Assembly (NCBI GenBank): GCA_004297075.1
Contig: SCVK01000139.1
Location: forward strand, 1-33,986
Reading direction: 5' to 3'
From: Chitinophagaceae bacterium
GTDB lineage: Bacteria > Bacteroidota > Bacteroidia > Chitinophagales > Chitinophagaceae
Length of the DNA stretch: 33,986 bases
How positions within the stretch are numbered: the stretch's first letter is position 1; each line of letters starts with the position of its first letter. Under the pieces are notes generated by a model. It had not been told where the DNA came from. It made no database searches and saw nothing but the letters and a program-made list of their open reading frames with translations. Made by a program: the position numbers and the translations under genes. Shown here piece by piece: positions 24,901 to 31,607 of this stretch.

Positions 24901-27900
24901 TTACCGTAAATAATCTGCCTGCAGCTTCCGCGTCTGCTCAGGGAGCTACTTCATTCTGCGCCGGTGGATCAGTTGTATTAACCGCAAACAGTGGTTCCGG
25001 GTACACCTACCAATGGAATAATAACGGTTCTCCACTTACCGGTGAAACAGCCGCTGCTTTCATAGCTACAACATCCGGCAACTATAGCGTTACGGTTAGC
25101 AACGGTTTATGTGCAACTACTTCATCTGCTATTGCAGTTACGGTAAATCTATTGCCAACCGTTAGTATTTCTGCAGGGTCAGCAACTGATTTCTGTACCG
25201 GAGGTTCTGTAGTGCTCACCGCTAATGGTGCAGGTTCATACCAGTGGTTCAATAATGGTGTTGCACTGGGAATTACTACCCAGACTTATACCGCTTCTGT
25301 AAGCGGAAATTATACAGTGATGGTTACAAACAGTAATGGCTGTTCAGCCGTTTCTGCTGCTGTTACAGTTACTGCTACGGCAGCACCTGTAGCTTCAATA
25401 ACGGCTCAGGGAGCTACCACTTTCTGTGCCGGTGGGTCAGTAGTACTTATCGCCAATGGTGCAGGCTCTTACCAATGGAGCAACAATGGCACACCGATTA
25501 ACGGCGCTACCGCCGCTACCTATACGGCAACAACAGCCGGTAATTATAGTGTAGTAATCAGTAATGGTTCCTGCACAGCAAGTTCTGAACCTGTTTCAGT
25601 TGTTGTAAATGCGTTACCTGCTGCCTCTATTACTGCCGGTTCGGCTACTAACTTCTGTACCGGAGGTTCTGTAATGCTCACCGCCAATGGTGCCGGTACT
25701 TACCAGTGGTACAACAATGGTGTTGCGCTGGGAATTACTACACAGACTTATACCGCTTCTGTAAGTGGGAACTATACAGTGGTGATTACAAATAGTAATG
25801 GATGTTCAGCTACTTCGGCTGCTACAGCCGTTACAGTAAATGCCATTCCGGTAGCTTCAGTAACTGCCCAGGGATCTACTACGTTCTGCGCAGGTGGTTC
25901 AGTAGTATTGACTGCCAATGGCGCTGGTACTTACCAGTGGAATAATAATGGCACACCGATTAATGGTGCTACTACCGATACGTATACCGCAACAGCGGCT
26001 GGTAATTATAGTGTAACAATCAGTAACGGTTCTTGTACAGCAAGCTCTGAATCTGTTTCAGTTGTTGTAAATGCGTTACCTGCTGCTACTATCACTGCCG
26101 GTTCAGCTACTACTTTCTGTACAGGTGGTTCTGTACTGCTGTCTGCTAACAGTGGGGCTGGTTTAACTTACCAATGGAACAACAACGGCTCACCAATTTC
26201 AGGTGCTACATCGGCAAACTATACCGCAACAACTTCAGGTAATTATACCATAACGGTTAATAATGGTAGTTGTGCAGCAACTGCTAACCCTATAACTGTA
26301 ACGGTTACATCCGTTCCGGTTGCTACCATTACGGCAGCAGGCGCAACCAGTTTCTGTACAGGCGGTTCTGTTGTTTTAACGGCCTCTGCTGCTACCGGTT
26401 ATAACTGGTTTAAAAATGGAGTGGCATTGGGAATCAATTCTCAAACTTATACCGCTGCCAATAGCGGAAACTATACTGTTGAGATAACCAATTCCAATGG
26501 TTGCTCAGCAATCTCTTCAGGTATGACAGTTACTGTTAATGCCAACCCTGTTGTAAGTGCGATTGCTGGTAATACAACTGTTAATGCAGGTGCAACTACA
26601 CAACTTTCAACTACTACTGCTGGTGGTGTATGGAGCAGTAGCAGCAGCAATGCCACAGTTAATGCAACCGGCCTCGTAACTGGTGTTACAGGTGGATCAG
26701 CTACTATCAGTTATACCGTAACCAATGCAGCCGGTTGTGCAACTACCGTAACCACAGTGGTTACCGTAACCAATATTCCGGTTTGTAATGTATTACCTGT
26801 TGCTGTTATTGCGGCCAGCGGGGCAGATGCTTTCTGCAATAAAGTAACCCTTACCGGTTCTACCTCTTCTGCTAATGCGAGCTATAAATGGGTAACTGCT
26901 AACAATACAGTATATGCCACATCACAGCAGATCTCACTGGATCTGTCGAGCAATGAAGGAGATTATAAATTATATGTATCAGCTAACGGTTGCACAAGTT
27001 TGGCCGCCACTTATACTTTCCGTAAACAGGATCAGGTAAGCAGCTATGCTATACTGGCATACAAAAAAGTTGATTTAGGTAAATACAATAAGGTGATAGC
27101 TGGCAGTGTTGGTGTAATGACTGAAAGAGGGGAAGCCAAAATTGATAAATATGCTTATATCACCGGCCAGGGAGCTTTCGTAAAAGCGCCAAAAATTGAC
27201 AGGCATGATGGATCAGATCATGGCTGGGGTTGGGGCTGGGGTTGGAGTAACTGGTATGCCAATTATTACAATACCAATAATAATAGCAATAGCAGCAACT
27301 TCCAGACAATCTATGGTACTGCGAATGTAACACTGCCTGGTATGCAAAGCAATACGGCCAGTACCAGATACCTGCCTAATTATACCGTGTCATCCTACGC
27401 CAATGTTACCTTAAACGGTAATTATAGAACACTTACTATCCGCAAAGGGGCAACCGCTATCTTAAACGGAAATACCTTCGGAACCATTGACCTGGAAGAA
27501 GGTGCCAGTGTTCAGTTTAAAGCAAATGTTTTAAATATCGAAAACCTGGTTGTGGAAGATGGTGCAAGAGATGGATACTACAGTTATGTTCGTTTTGCAC
27601 CTGGTACCAGCGTAAGAGTAAGCAGTAAAGTGGCAATCGGAAGTCAGGTAATTGTAAACCCCGACTATCATACGGTTACTTTCTATATGGCTGATCAGCG
27701 TTCAGATGAAGAGAAATTTACAGTGAAAGGTGCTGATACAAAAGTGATCGCTAATATCCTGATGCCCAATGGTAAATTGCGTGTAACTGCTACAGACGAT
27801 CATGACGATGACCATGATAGCTGTGATCACAAACCACACTATTCATGGAGTTGTAAACACAGAAGCCATGGTCACAAAGATTGTGATCACAGGGCGCATA

Positions 27901-28349
27901 ACCCATCTGATTGCAGTGATGATGTGTATATGGTGGGATTGTTTGTAGCTGAAACGGTAGAAAGTAAAGGTAATACAGTTAGCTGGAGCAGCTTTGATTG
28001 TGGATCGTCTGCACTGACGGTAGTTCCTAACAATAAAAATACAGCAGTAACACAAAGTACTACCAGTGAAGGAAAACAGACAGAAGTTGTAACTACTGAG
28101 GAAGTATTGAAAGTAACTGTAATGCCAAATCCTACTACAACTCACTTTACCCTGAAAGTAGAAAGCAAATATCAAACAGCAGTCAATATCCGCGTGCTGG
28201 ATGCTAACGGAAGAGTAATTGATGCAAAATCAAATGTATCTCCTAACAGTACCTTCCAGTTAGGTGCTAATTACCAGACAGGAACGTACTTTGCAGAAAT
28301 GATTCAGGGTGCCAACCGCAAAGTGGTACAACTGATAAAAGTGAAGTAA
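21966..28349 (+). CDS. Giant T9SS-secreted LamG/Ig-repeat adhesin
   Basis: This is a protein of about 2127 residues, numbered from the ATG at 21966. In-frame codons reach back to 21876, but only the 21966 start puts the signal peptide (about 1-36, ending TAFA) at the N-terminus. Domains in order: LamG-like (39-202) and Ig-like (270-352); second LamG (355-515) and Ig-like modules (about 600-752); HYR-like module (831-908, PVITAPAAITLNGDV); Big_2-like (912-982, VTGIAAGSATITY); seven Ig-like repeats (985-1527); another Big_2-like module (1528-1602); a beta-solenoid-like region (about 1695-2010); and a type A T9SS sorting tail (about 2046-2127, MPNPTTTHFTLKV...). The solenoid carries (GW)4 at 1753-1760 and a Cys/His decapeptide repeat at 1953-1983. 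It is probably exported through the outer membrane and cell-attached or shed. LamG and Ig modules suggest binding to carbohydrate or other cells (inference). Composition is rich in Thr, Ser, Ala, Gly, Asn. Confidence 0.9.
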   Translation: MGQKFYNRINLRFKTVSKALLLGFACFAFTAGTAFAQPASGLHFDGVNDNIAIPVQPALNISSAITIETWIKPTKASGVQDIISKARSGADNGYILRTLSGWSTIDFWLYMNSFGWRRLSVPFGSSKLGQWHHIAATYDGKIMRVFIDGVQAGQLIFSGSIITNNNPLTIGSQTGYNTYFGGALDETRIWNRALSQCEIAQHMNCELTGAEDGLAAYYKYNQGTADISNLTETQLVDAGPNGVTGTLNNFGLLSTTSNWTSGVVTPGVSCDPFTAPLASATAEQAAVAVGGTIRLFATGIGTFSWVGPNGFTSTAQNPVIEGVGTNASGTYTVTVDNNGCAVSVSTNVIVAPAASGLDMDGFNDNISIPANPVLNSPTFTVESWIYPTGGTITVQHVLSKSSGFGTTGYKFPKTNDRWSSFSFDLSVDGEWQTVTAQFPQSALNQWNHLSATYDGYFMRIYLNGQLVGTKEITGTYTGNEEGLTIGNQPGRAESFKGVIDEIRVWNRALSQCEIINNMQSCELSGDYNENYNGLSSQLGLSAYYRFNQGLVNQNNTAHNVLVDSSGNGNHGTLNNFDLTGTSSTWVQGKVYGVCDYFVPPGLTASANGSIFQIGSVVNLFAVNGNGTDTWEGPNGYTAPGSNQVINDAQLNQSGTYTVINSYVNCVVTASTRIKVSDLPQIIADGPTEICPNGSVNLSSATAGAVYQWYKNDVLIADATEQSYTANQTGNYTVKVTSGSEVIVSAPLTVTVVPDLTAPVPAIGTLPVLNLVAPATVTTIPTANDNCRGIINGTPDMPLTFNKPGTYQITWSYNDLNGNTTTQTQQVVVADIVAPVITAPAAITLNGDVTSCGAIANFTATATDDSDGPVTITYSQAPGSVFPIGETVVTITAADISNNTSTATFTVNVLPTTVAAITGNNSICSGSTTVFATSSTGGNWSTDNAQVATVDAAGLVTGIAAGSATITYTNACGATASRVITVNNLPAASASAQGATSFCAGGSVVLTANSGSGYTYQWNNNGSPLTGETAAAFIATTSGNYSVTVSNGLCATTSSAIAVTVNLLPTVSISAGSATDFCTGGSVVLTANGAGSYQWFNNGVALGITTQTYTASVSGNYTVMVTNSNGCSAVSAAVTVTATAAPVASITAQGATTFCAGGSVVLIANGAGSYQWSNNGTPINGATAATYTATTAGNYSVVISNGSCTASSEPVSVVVNALPAASITAGSATNFCTGGSVMLTANGAGTYQWYNNGVALGITTQTYTASVSGNYTVVITNSNGCSATSAATAVTVNAIPVASVTAQGSTTFCAGGSVVLTANGAGTYQWNNNGTPINGATTDTYTATAAGNYSVTISNGSCTASSESVSVVVNALPAATITAGSATTFCTGGSVLLSANSGAGLTYQWNNNGSPISGATSANYTATTSGNYTITVNNGSCAATANPITVTVTSVPVATITAAGATSFCTGGSVVLTASAATGYNWFKNGVALGINSQTYTAANSGNYTVEITNSNGCSAISSGMTVTVNANPVVSAIAGNTTVNAGATTQLSTTTAGGVWSSSSSNATVNATGLVTGVTGGSATISYTVTNAAGCATTVTTVVTVTNIPVCNVLPVAVIAASGADAFCNKVTLTGSTSSANASYKWVTANNTVYATSQQISLDLSSNEGDYKLYVSANGCTSLAATYTFRKQDQVSSYAILAYKKVDLGKYNKVIAGSVGVMTERGEAKIDKYAYITGQGAFVKAPKIDRHDGSDHGWGWGWGWSNWYANYYNTNNNSNSSNFQTIYGTANVTLPGMQSNTASTRYLPNYTVSSYANVTLNGNYRTLTIRKGATAILNGNTFGTIDLEEGASVQFKANVLNIENLVVEDGARDGYYSYVRFAPGTSVRVSSKVAIGSQVIVNPDYHTVTFYMADQRSDEEKFTVKGADTKVIANILMPNGKLRVTATDDHDDDHDSCDHKPHYSWSCKHRSHGHKDCDHRAHNPSDCSDDVYMVGLFVAETVESKGNTVSWSSFDCGSSALTVVPNNKNTAVTQSTTSEGKQTEVVTTEEVLKVTVMPNPTTTHFTLKVESKYQTAVNIRVLDANGRVIDAKSNVSPNSTFQLGANYQTGTYFAEMIQGANRKVVQLIKVK
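22074..23993 (+). repeat. Tandem duplication of a LamG-Ig supermodule
   Basis: Two blocks of about 316 and 324 residues (22074-23021 and 23022-23993) have the same order: ASGL-x-x-DG-x-NDNI-x-IP, LamG core (WIxPT, ATYDG, RxWNRALSQCEI), a YY(K/R)-NQG segment, GTLNNF, then an Ig-like module ending SGTYTV. The copies have diverged at many residues, so the duplication is old. Confidence 0.8.
24918..26546 (+). repeat. Seven tandem Ig-like repeats of 77-79 residues
   Basis: Units start at 24918, 25155, 25386, 25617, 25848, 26079 and 26316. Each has FC(T/A)GGSVxL near its start, a YQW-like core Trp (YNW in the last), SGNY or AGNY, and a late (G/S)C; the two cysteines per unit are placed as in Ig folds. 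Two classes alternate: class A (GVALGI...TNSNGCSA; units 2, 4, 7) and class B (GTPINGAT...SNGSCTA; units 1, 3, 5, 6). Units 2-3 and 4-5 are two exact 462-bp periods with strong DNA-level similarity. Confidence 0.88.
27222..27245 (+). repeat. (Gly-Trp)4 run in the adhesin
   Basis: Four GGN-TGG dipeptide codon pairs encode GWGWGWGW (residues 1753-1760), preceded by Asp/His-rich DRHDGSDH and followed by SNWYANYY. It lies in a loop-like insert within the beta-solenoid-like region. Confidence 0.85.
27795..27923 (+). repeat. Asp/His cluster and 10-residue Cys/His repeat in the adhesin
   Basis: Residues 1944-1986. DDHDDDHD is followed by a decapeptide repeated three times with the spacing C-x-H-x2-H-x4, and by a fourth Cys. 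Cysteines are at 1953, 1963, 1973 and 1983; histidines at Cys+2 and Cys+5 in every unit. The block contains nine His and four Cys in 43 residues, as in metal-binding segments. Confidence 0.85.
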
Positions 28350-28372
28350 ATAGAACTGATTATAATTTACCA

Positions 28373-28398
28373 GGGCCATCAATTGATGGCCCTTTTTT
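28373..28398 (+). terminator. Terminator of the adhesin gene
   Basis: GGGCCATCAA and TTGATGGCCC form a perfect 20-nt palindrome (28373-28392), followed directly by T6. It starts 23 nt after the stop codon and separates the adhesin from the signalling genes. Confidence 0.9.
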
Positions 28399-28600
28399 AT
28401 GTGGATGTAGTTAATAAACTACCCTTGTCTGGCAAAGTTGACCACAGCCATTTGCGAACTAGTCTATTGGCCGCACTTTAGTTTCCTCATTCCTTTGCAG
28501 TAGTATTCAGTCGCTTATTGTTTGCATGAATGTGAATATGCAATAATCTCAGCTGATAACCAGTCGGATTTGAGTATCTGGAATACTATAAAACACCCGC

Positions 28601-28605
28601 GGAGG
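28601..28605 (+). promoter_or_regulatory. Strong Shine-Dalgarno site for the first response regulator
   Basis: GGAGG lies 5 nt before the ATG at 28611. This is notable because most genes in the window have no such site, as usual in Bacteroidota. Confidence 0.6.
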
Positions 28606-28610
28606 TAATT

Positions 28611-29240
28611 ATGAAGATTTTATTGGCAGATGATCATACGATTGTGCGAGATGGTATCCGGCACGTTTTAACGGAATCTTATCCGGATATTTCTATTGTG
28701 GATGTAGCCAATGCCAACGATTTGATCAATTACGCCAAAAAAGAAACGTTCGATGTAATTGTAACTGACATATCTATGCCACCCGGTAATTCCGGGTTGG
28801 ACGCCATTCAACAGATTAAAAAAGCAAGGCCTGATATTCCTATTCTGGTATTGAGTATGCACGCTCCGGCTCAGTATGCTCTACAAGCGATTAAGTCAGG
28901 TGCATCCGGCTACCTTACCAAAGGAGTGGCAACACTTGAGTTGGTAAAAGCCTTGGAAACAGTGGCATCAGGAAAGAAATACCTGAGCCCGGAAGTGGTA
29001 TATCTGATGGCCGACTTTATCGAACATACACAGAAAAGTGTCCTCATCAGTAAATTGTCCGAACGGGAAAAAGAAGTTTTCCGTATGCTGGCAACAGGTA
29101 TGACCACCACCCAGATTGCAAAAGAATTGGCATTAAGCCACAATACCATCAGCACTTTCCGGGGCAGGATTTTTGAAAAGATGGGCTTTCATTCCAATGT
29201 GGAATTGATCAAATACGCGATTTCCAATAAAATCATTTAA
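28611..29240 (+). CDS. NarL/FixJ-type response regulator (LuxR HTH), first copy
   Basis: This 209-residue DNA-binding regulator has an N-terminal receiver domain (about 1-120) with the acidic pair Asp7-Asp8, phospho-acceptor Asp53 in VTDISMPPG, a Ser/Met switch at LSMH (81-84) and Lys104 in YLTKG. A C-terminal LuxR/GerE helix-turn-helix follows (about 147-209: LSEREKEVFRMLATG, then KELALSHNTISTFRGRIFEKMGF). It should be phosphorylated by a kinase of the HisKA_3 class, such as the product of the next gene, and then bind promoters. It is about 60 % identical without gaps to the second regulator at 30888. It lies 261 bp after the adhesin gene, beyond that gene's terminator, so it has its own promoter. 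Confidence 0.92.
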   Translation: MKILLADDHTIVRDGIRHVLTESYPDISIVDVANANDLINYAKKETFDVIVTDISMPPGNSGLDAIQQIKKARPDIPILVLSMHAPAQYALQAIKSGASGYLTKGVATLELVKALETVASGKKYLSPEVVYLMADFIEHTQKSVLISKLSEREKEVFRMLATGMTTTQIAKELALSHNTISTFRGRIFEKMGFHSNVELIKYAISNKII

Positions 29241-29296
29241 CAGCCTGTTTTTTACAGGAGCTTAGCTAGTGTCAACAGCCTGGTAATAGAACCTAT

Positions 29297-30907
29297 ATGA
29301 GACTGGATAACGGCCTTCGCCGGATAAAAACGAATTCCGGAAAGAAAATCTTTTGGGCGTTCCTGCTAACGGCTCAACTTCTTGTGCTGCTATTGTTTCT
29401 ATGGCAGAATGCTACCGGCATGTATACGCTTCCGATATACATTATTGTGTGCTGCGCCCTGATTACGGTTCTTCTTCAATGGCTGTATCTGCATCCCCCT
29501 GCAGAAAGCATGGATAATAGTTTGCTGGAAACAATCCCGGATGGTTTCATACAACTGGATCGGCGTGGAAAAATTATTCACCTGAACCGACGGGCGTATC
29601 AACTTTTGGAAACCGGCGGTGTTGTACAAGTAAACCAACCTGTCGGTACTCTTTTTCCCAAGGAAGATTTTCCATTGTTTGATGAAGCCCTGCAGTTGGT
29701 TTTAGCAGGGAAAAAAGTGGAAGAGCTAACCATGTACCTGCTTTCACAGCAATGTTGGTTTGCCGTGCAATTAACACCTTCTGCCCGGGGAGTGAACGTT
29801 TATTTCCGTGATATCACTGCTGTCAAAAACCAGGCTTCCCTCTTACAACTGTTTGAATCGGTGATTACGAAAAGCGCAGATAGTATCCTGATTACCAGCG
29901 CCGAACCGATTCATCAGCCGGGACCTCAGATCGTTTATGTTAACGATGCGTTTACCCGTATGACAGGTTATTTGCCTGAAGAAGTCATCGGATTAACCCC
30001 CAGGATCTTGCAAGGGCCCGGAACCAGCCGTAAAGAACTGGATCGTTTAAAGGAGGCATTAACGCAATGGAAACCTGTGGAAGTGGAACTAGTAAACTAT
30101 AAAAAGAACAAAGAAGAATTCTGGGTGAGTATTTCTGTGGTTCCTGTATGCGATGAAAAGGGGTGGTTTACACATTGGATCTCGATTCAGCGGGACATTA
30201 CCGACAGGAAAAGGGAGGAGGCGTTACTGAAAGGGAAAAACCAGGACCTGAAAAATCTATCCGACTACCTCCAGAATATGCGGGAAAAGGAAAGGAAACA
30301 TATTGCCCGGGAAATACATGAGGAACTGGGTCAACTCACCACCGTGCTGAAAATGGACATCGACTGGCTCTCTATCCGGCTTGCCGGGGGAGAAGATGCG
30401 GTGCTGAAAAGGCTGGGAAATGCCACCAGTACCCTTGCCATCATGCTGGCTTATATACACAGGATCGCTGCAAAGCTCAGACCGAGTATACTCGACCATT
30501 TTGGGCTAACGGTGGCACTGGAAGCTCATTGTAGCGAGTTTCAGCGTCAGAATGGTATAGAGTGTATCTTTACGTCGGAAATAAATGAGGAGAACCTGTC
30601 TGTTCAGGCAAAAACCGGGCTATTCAGAATAGCCCAGGAATTGCTGGTAAACGTTTTGAACCATTCAGGTGCCAGTTTGGTAAAAGTGCTGTTGGCTGAA
30701 AATGGAGATAATATCCACCTTCGGGTAACAGATAATGGCCGGGGGTTTGAAACTTCAGAAAAACGTGATACTTTAGGATTGATGGGATTGAGGGAAAGGG
30801 CCATTTCGCTGAAAGGAATATTAAACATAGACAGTAAACCCGGACATGGAACCAGTGTTCTGACTACCATACCTAAAATAAGCAACTATGAGAATCTTAA
30901 TAGCTGA
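29297..30907 (+). CDS. Membrane PAS-PAS histidine kinase (HisKA_3, NarX/DesK-like)
   Basis: This 536-residue kinase has two N-terminal membrane helices (about 18-36 and 43-65) with almost no periplasmic loop. A degenerate PAS domain follows (about 74-175). A LOV-like PAS (about 184-303) has VYVNDAFTRMTGY, GLTPRILQGPGTS and VELVNYKKNKEEFW, but with Pro235 where the photo-adduct cysteine would be. Then come a dimerisation domain with the phospho-acceptor ERKHIAREIHEELGQ (His341) and an HATPase_c domain with the N-box QELLVNVLNHS, the G1 box DNGRGF and GLMGLRERA. The signal must be sensed in the membrane or cytoplasm. The gene overlaps the following regulator by 20 bp, so the two are translationally coupled. 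Confidence 0.92.
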   Translation: MRLDNGLRRIKTNSGKKIFWAFLLTAQLLVLLLFLWQNATGMYTLPIYIIVCCALITVLLQWLYLHPPAESMDNSLLETIPDGFIQLDRRGKIIHLNRRAYQLLETGGVVQVNQPVGTLFPKEDFPLFDEALQLVLAGKKVEELTMYLLSQQCWFAVQLTPSARGVNVYFRDITAVKNQASLLQLFESVITKSADSILITSAEPIHQPGPQIVYVNDAFTRMTGYLPEEVIGLTPRILQGPGTSRKELDRLKEALTQWKPVEVELVNYKKNKEEFWVSISVVPVCDEKGWFTHWISIQRDITDRKREEALLKGKNQDLKNLSDYLQNMREKERKHIAREIHEELGQLTTVLKMDIDWLSIRLAGGEDAVLKRLGNATSTLAIMLAYIHRIAAKLRPSILDHFGLTVALEAHCSEFQRQNGIECIFTSEINEENLSVQAKTGLFRIAQELLVNVLNHSGASLVKVLLAENGDNIHLRVTDNGRGFETSEKRDTLGLMGLRERAISLKGILNIDSKPGHGTSVLTTIPKISNYENLNS

Positions 30908-31517
30908 TGACCATACAATCGTAAGAGAGGGCATAAAAATGTTATTAACGGAAGCTTACCCATTGGCTGAGATTGTAGATGTGTCTGATGCGGTAGACCT
31001 GATGCGTTTTGTGTATAAAGAAAAATGGGATGTAATCATCTGCGATATTTCCATGCCACCCGGCGACTCGGGTCTTGAAGCTGTTAAAAAGATCAAGGAA
31101 CATTCTCCTAAAACACCGGTGATCATTCTCAGTATGCATTCCCCGGATCAGTACGCTGTTCGATCCATCAAGGCAGGTGCCATGGGTTACCTTACCAAAG
31201 GCGCCGCTACGCTGGAGCTCGTAAAAGCCGTTAACCAGGTAATGTCGGGCAGAAAATACCTGAGTCCGGATGTGGCCGATGCATTGGCCGATGCATTCGA
31301 ACATATCGATAGTGCCAAAACCGTAGAAAGCCTCTCCGACAGGGAATTCGAAGTATTCAAACTGCTTGCTTCCGGTCATTCCATCTCCGATATTGCCAAA
31401 GAACTGGTGCTTAGCAGTAATACGGTCAGTACTTTTCGGGCACGTATCTTCGAGAAAATGGGCTTCCACAATAACCTGGAACTCATTCGTTATGCGGTTG
31501 ATAACAAACTGATCTGA
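30888..31517 (+). CDS. NarL/FixJ-type response regulator (LuxR HTH), second copy
   Basis: This 209-residue paralogue of the regulator at 28611 has the same length and no gaps. Asp7-Asp8, phospho-acceptor Asp53 (CDISMPPG), LSMH (81-84) and Lys104 (YLTKG) are all kept. The LuxR helix-turn-helix (LSDREFEVFKLLASG, then KELVLSSNTVSTFRARIFEKMGF) is nearly the same in its recognition helix, so both may bind similar sites. Most differences lie in receiver surface helices and in the 135-148 linker. The start overlaps the end of the kinase gene by 20 bp, making this the likely cognate regulator. Confidence 0.93.
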   Translation: MRILIADDHTIVREGIKMLLTEAYPLAEIVDVSDAVDLMRFVYKEKWDVIICDISMPPGDSGLEAVKKIKEHSPKTPVIILSMHSPDQYAVRSIKAGAMGYLTKGAATLELVKAVNQVMSGRKYLSPDVADALADAFEHIDSAKTVESLSDREFEVFKLLASGHSISDIAKELVLSSNTVSTFRARIFEKMGFHNNLELIRYAVDNKLI

Positions 31518-31536
31518 GAAATCTGATCTGAAAAAT
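31509..31536 (+). repeat. 14-bp tandem duplication at the regulator stop codon
   Basis: CTGATCTGAGAAAT is followed directly by CTGATCTGAAAAAT. The first copy encodes the last Leu-Ile and the TGA stop of the second response regulator; the second copy is untranslated. Confidence 0.7.
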
Positions 31537-31607
31537 CCGGAAACGATCTCAGTTCGTATATAGCAGTAGTTTCCCGGCCAATATCCAAACCCCAATCCCC
31601 CAATTCC

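Noticed and set aside
24918-26546. Regular repeats that could suggest a CRISPR-like or satellite array
   Set aside because: Period of 231-237 bp, in-frame, encoding conserved Ig-like units; no short repeats with unique spacers.
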